The notes beneath the pieces were generated by a model. That model saw nothing but the letters and a program-made list of their open reading frames with translations, did no database searches and had not been told where the DNA came from. The translations under genes were made by a program, and so were the position numbers. A stretch of DNA of 8,598 bases from Gammaproteobacteria bacterium (GTDB lineage Bacteria > Pseudomonadota > Gammaproteobacteria > Arenicellales > UBA868), in contig DPVA01000142.1 in the NCBI GenBank assembly GCA_003529705.1, forward strand, positions 482 through 9,079. Direction: 5' to 3'. Shown piece by piece: positions 6,775 through 8,598 of the stretch (the first letter of the stretch is position 1; every line of letters starts with the position of its first letter).

Positions 6775-7953
6775 CTATCCGTTAGGGAGTTGCCAGGTTA
6801 CTGGATCTTTCAGGCCCGGCCGATCAAACCGAAACGCAGAAATATCGGCGGAAGCAGTCCCACCAACCAAAAGTTCACCAACAGTCTTGCCGATGACTGA
6901 CGCAAATTTGAAGGCGTGCGCAGCGCCAACGATACAGACACAGTTTGGATGACCGGGTATACGGTCAAGGACAAAGTCATCGTCGGGCGTATGCGTGAGT
7001 AAACAGGTTTTTGAATACAGTTTTCGCCCAACCGCACGAGGAATATGGTCCCGCAGGAATTTCATTACTTGCGCCTCGTTTTCTGCATCTGCTTTGAAAC
7101 TGCGATGATCTGGATCGATTGGGTGAAAGCGGTCTTTAGCAATTTTGGTCCCGGGCGCGCCGTAGACAGGGAAGCCATAGAAATTATCGCGAATCATCCA
7201 AATCCAGACCGGAAAACGATCTGGCATGAAATCACTTAAATTCTCGTTTGCAACATAGGTAACCTGTTCATGGGTAACCAGCAGGGGAATCTCCACATCA
7301 AAATGTGATAGCAACTTGTTGGTCCACGGGCCGCCCGCAATCACAAGCTTTTCAGCATGAAAGATCATACCTCCCGCGCTGATCATGTAGCCATCATTAA
7401 TTTGATCAATTCGGTCCACCGGCATGTTGTCGATCAACGCAGCCCCATATTCAAGGGCTAATCTTTGATGCATCCGGTTAGCCTCATTAGCGGCAACCAG
7501 ACCACCATCTGGTTGATAGATTGCGCGGACGTTATCGTCGAAACGAAATTCCGGAAAACGTCGATGTATCTCATCGGCGTCCAGAGCGTCGAAAGGCACG
7601 TCGCAAGCGGTCAGGCTTTCTAGATATGCAGTCTCATCCAGAGTGGTGTTCGGCGGCCAAAAATTCAACTCACCGGTTTTAAGTACCACTTGCTCGCCTC
7701 CTTCTGATTCGGTCTCTGCCCATGCCTGATAGGCCTGCTGAGCGAAACGGATATAAGACGGAGTGTGGTACGTCAGACGAATGATCCGAGAGTGGTCTTG
7801 AGACTCCCCGCGGACATGACCCAATTCAAACTGCTCGATACCGAGCACGTCTTCGCCGGTGGTTCTGGAAAGCCAGTAACAGGCTGCACTTCCAAGACCG
7901 CCGAGTCCAAGTACAGCGTATCGGTAGGAATCTTTGATCGTCTTCGATCTCAT
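6775..7953 (-). CDS. FAD-dependent monomeric sarcosine oxidase / N-methyl-L-tryptophan oxidase family enzyme
   Basis: A full-length flavoprotein oxidase of 392 residues from the ATG at 7953; a TTG at 7962 would add three residues. Family members run about 370-390. Members oxidise secondary amines such as sarcosine or N-methyl amino acids with O2, giving aldehyde, amine and H2O2. Visible landmarks: the Rossmann dinucleotide motif GLGGLG (16-21) with E40 ending the second strand; HSRIIR (54-59) corresponding to the substrate-site arginine region; TGEL (about 93-96); YGFP (259-262); K270 in GTKIA, aligning with the oxygen-activating Lys; C317 in SKTCLLTHTPDDD, aligning with the cysteine that carries covalent FAD; and AHAFKF (345-350), with H346 and K349 aligning with active-site residues. 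The position four after K270, His in sarcosine oxidase, is D274 here, so the substrate may differ. It is a cytoplasmic enzyme without a signal peptide. The gene is convergent with the TPR gene and divergent from the amidase. Confidence 0.93.
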   Translation of the reverse strand: MRSKTIKDSYRYAVLGLGGLGSAACYWLSRTTGEDVLGIEQFELGHVRGESQDHSRIIRLTYHTPSYIRFAQQAYQAWAETESEGGEQVVLKTGELNFWPPNTTLDETAYLESLTACDVPFDALDADEIHRRFPEFRFDDNVRAIYQPDGGLVAANEANRMHQRLALEYGAALIDNMPVDRIDQINDGYMISAGGMIFHAEKLVIAGGPWTNKLLSHFDVEIPLLVTHEQVTYVANENLSDFMPDRFPVWIWMIRDNFYGFPVYGAPGTKIAKDRFHPIDPDHRSFKADAENEAQVMKFLRDHIPRAVGRKLYSKTCLLTHTPDDDFVLDRIPGHPNCVCIVGAAHAFKFASVIGKTVGELLVGGTASADISAFRFDRPGLKDPVTWQLPNG

Positions 7954-7955
7954 TA

Positions 7956-7976
7956 GTCGCAAAGGAGGAGTGCGAC
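7956..7976 (-). promoter_or_regulatory. Hairpin/inverted repeat next to the oxidase start codon
   Basis: GTCGCA (7956-7961) and TGCGAC (7971-7976) form a perfect 6-bp inverted repeat with a 9-nt spacer, ending 2 nt before the ATG at 7953. In the oxidase mRNA the loop reads CUCCUCCUU, so no Shine-Dalgarno is present there. It could be a protein-binding site or a translational control hairpin. Confidence 0.4.
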
Positions 7977-7979
7977 GTG

Positions 7980-7985
7980 ATTATA
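7980..7985 (-). promoter_or_regulatory. Candidate -10 box for the oxidase gene
   Basis: A perfect TATAAT on the minus strand (7985-7980) would start transcription near 7973, about 20 nt before the ATG. No good -35 match sits 16-18 nt upstream (GCCCAA at 17 nt), so an activator would be needed if this is real. Confidence 0.3.
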
Positions 7986-8086
7986 TGTACATCGTAGGGC
8001 AATTGGGCTTGCCTTAAAGCAAACCCCACGGTTGATGAATGGGCGGGCTGATCTTACTCGCGCAACCCGAATGTCCATCCATTATT

Positions 8087-8105
8087 TACTCCAACTGTTG
8101 GGGTA
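8087..8105. promoter_or_regulatory. Near-perfect 19-bp palindrome, possible operator
   Basis: TACTCCAAC (8087-8095) and GTTGGGGTA (8097-8105) are mirror half-sites around a central T, with a single mismatch. Odd-centred dyads of this size are typical of dimeric repressor sites. No regulator gene is visible in the window. Confidence 0.4.
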
Positions 8106-8236
8106 GGGGTCTGCCAAGGAGGCAAAAGTCTCTAGGAGAAGAGGGCCAGCAACAACCGGAGTGAAGCGATTCATAGCAGCTCGTTTTTTCTTAGACACTA
8201 TTTAAGCCACCCAACGAAATCATTTTGACCCACCCC

Positions 8237-8257
8237 TAACTTCTTTATCAGAAGTTA
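8237..8257. promoter_or_regulatory. Perfect 8-bp inverted repeat, likely operator of the amidase promoter
   Basis: TAACTTCT (8237-8244) and AGAAGTTA (8250-8257) are exact inverted copies separated by TTATC. The site lies about 45 nt upstream of the candidate -35 at 8302. This placement suits an activator or divergent regulator. No T-run follows, so it is not a terminator. Confidence 0.5.
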
Positions 8258-8301
8258 ATCGTCACAGCCTCCCCTCCTGATTTACTGTTGATCGCTTATG
8301 G

Positions 8302-8328
8302 TTGACAATTTTGATGTTGGGGTGTAAA
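8302..8328 (+). promoter_or_regulatory. Candidate sigma70 promoter of the amidase gene
   Basis: A perfect TTGACA -35 (8302-8307) is followed by TGTAAA (8323-8328, 15-nt spacing, 4 of 6), or TAAAAG at 8325-8330 with ideal 17-nt spacing (4 of 6). The start would be near 8336, about 25 nt before the ATG at 8362. Confidence 0.45.
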
Positions 8329-8361
8329 AGTTTCCTAAGATAAAAGTATCAAAGAGACGGT

Positions 8362-8598
8362 ATGACCAGAGGACCAGTTAATCCGAGTATCAACGAGGTC
8401 CTGAAACTTGCCGCAGAATTCGGGATGGAGCTTTCGGCACATGAGGCGCAGGTTTACTGCGCCGGTATGGCGGGGGTTCTCAAGTCCTACCGTCGCATCG
8501 AAGAGTTGCCGGAACTGCGACCCGAGGTCAAATACCCGCGCACGCCCGGATACCGTCCGGCACCTGAGGATAATCCCTACAACGCCTGGTACTGGCGC
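8362..8598 (+). CDS. Amidase (amidase signature family), N-terminal 79 codons only
   Basis: An open frame from the ATG at 8362 runs off the right edge. After a helical N-terminal segment (about residues 9-45), residues about 47-79 carry the segment YPRTPGYRPAPEDNPYNAWY just before the edge. This closely resembles the region preceding the catalytic domain in amidase signature enzymes of the Rhodococcus amidase type, where a helical N-terminal extension is followed by an E-N-P-x-x-A-W-Y motif. Such enzymes hydrolyse carboxamides to acids and ammonia with a Lys-cisSer-Ser triad, which would lie beyond the window and cannot be checked. Upstream, GAGACGG is a weak ribosome site. No signal peptide is seen, so it should be cytoplasmic. 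It is divergent from the amine oxidase gene, and the pair may serve one catabolic route. Confidence 0.85.
   Translation, partial: MTRGPVNPSINEVLKLAAEFGMELSAHEAQVYCAGMAGVLKSYRRIEELPELRPEVKYPRTPGYRPAPEDNPYNAWYWR

Larger units (their letters stand above)
7954..8361. other. Divergent regulatory spacer between oxidase and amidase genes
   Basis: These 408 nt contain no convincing gene on either strand; the longest start-to-stop reading I followed, from an ATG at 8035, is 23 codons with no ribosome site. The spacer holds several symmetric elements listed separately, a purine-rich unexplained stretch at about 8101-8165 and an AT-rich promoter-like zone at 8295-8350. It is long for a simple divergent promoter region, leaving room for regulator binding or a small RNA. 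Confidence 0.6.

Noticed and set aside
6703..6952. Two short plus-strand frames after the operon terminator
   Set aside because: They overlap the 3' end of the oxidase gene on the other strand and have no recognisable protein pattern.
7826..8029. Minus-strand 67-codon frame overlapping the oxidase start
   Set aside because: It is out of frame with the oxidase, Arg-rich, and lacks a ribosome site.
8035..8106. 23-codon plus-strand frame from ATG at 8035
   Set aside because: No ribosome site, no recognisable content, and it runs into the palindrome at 8087-8105.
8112..8153. Glycine-riboswitch-like words (CCAAGGAGGCAAAAG and CTCT...AGG...AGAGGG)
   Set aside because: Word order and spacing differ from the consensus, and I could not find the 5' GGAGAG strand that must pair with the CTCTC segment, so resemblance is probably chance. 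A covariance-model scan would settle it.
8175..8196. T-run after GCAGCTCG as a terminator
   Set aside because: Only a weak 5-bp stem with a long loop precedes it, and no gene reads into it from the left.

Overview
The window looks like chromosomal DNA of a Gram-negative bacterium, probably a proteobacterium. Four adjacent genes encode proteins with N-terminal Sec-type signal peptides, and beside them lie typical proteobacterial catabolic genes (a monomeric sarcosine oxidase/N-methyltryptophan oxidase-type flavoenzyme and an amidase). I see no rRNA, tRNA, transposase, CRISPR array or phage gene. The species cannot be told from the sequence alone.

Left part (1-6701): an uncommon block of exported proteins. 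A minus-strand gene enters from the left edge and starts at 1352. It encodes a secreted protein with an NTF2-like segment and a C-terminal cysteine-containing domain; the stop lies outside the window, so at least 450 residues are seen. Across a 203-nt divergent spacer, a plus-strand cluster of three genes follows: a periplasmic von Willebrand factor A (VWA) protein with an intact metal-binding (MIDAS) site and four C-terminal repeats of about 80 residues (1556-3250); an 849-residue secreted zinc metalloprotease with a metzincin-type motif and an EF-hand-like calcium loop (3373-5922); and a small exported TPR-like protein (5925-6644). The last two are separated by only 2 nt. A good rho-independent terminator at 6671-6701 closes the cluster. 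The three plus-strand genes look like one operon, and the divergent gene may belong to the same system. A metal-dependent adhesion/scaffold protein, a calcium-binding protease and a TPR adaptor in one envelope-directed unit is the most interesting content here. I do not recognise it as a named system.

Right part (6775-8598): ordinary catabolism. A minus-strand FAD-dependent amine oxidase of the MSOX/MTOX family (6775-7953) lies back to back with the first 79 codons of an amidase-signature-family amidase (from 8362). The 408-nt spacer between them has no convincing gene. It holds a perfect 8-bp inverted repeat, a near-perfect 19-bp palindrome, a hairpin next to the oxidase start and a plausible sigma70 promoter for the amidase. 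This suggests shared control of the two genes, perhaps for catabolism of an amide or N-methylated amine.
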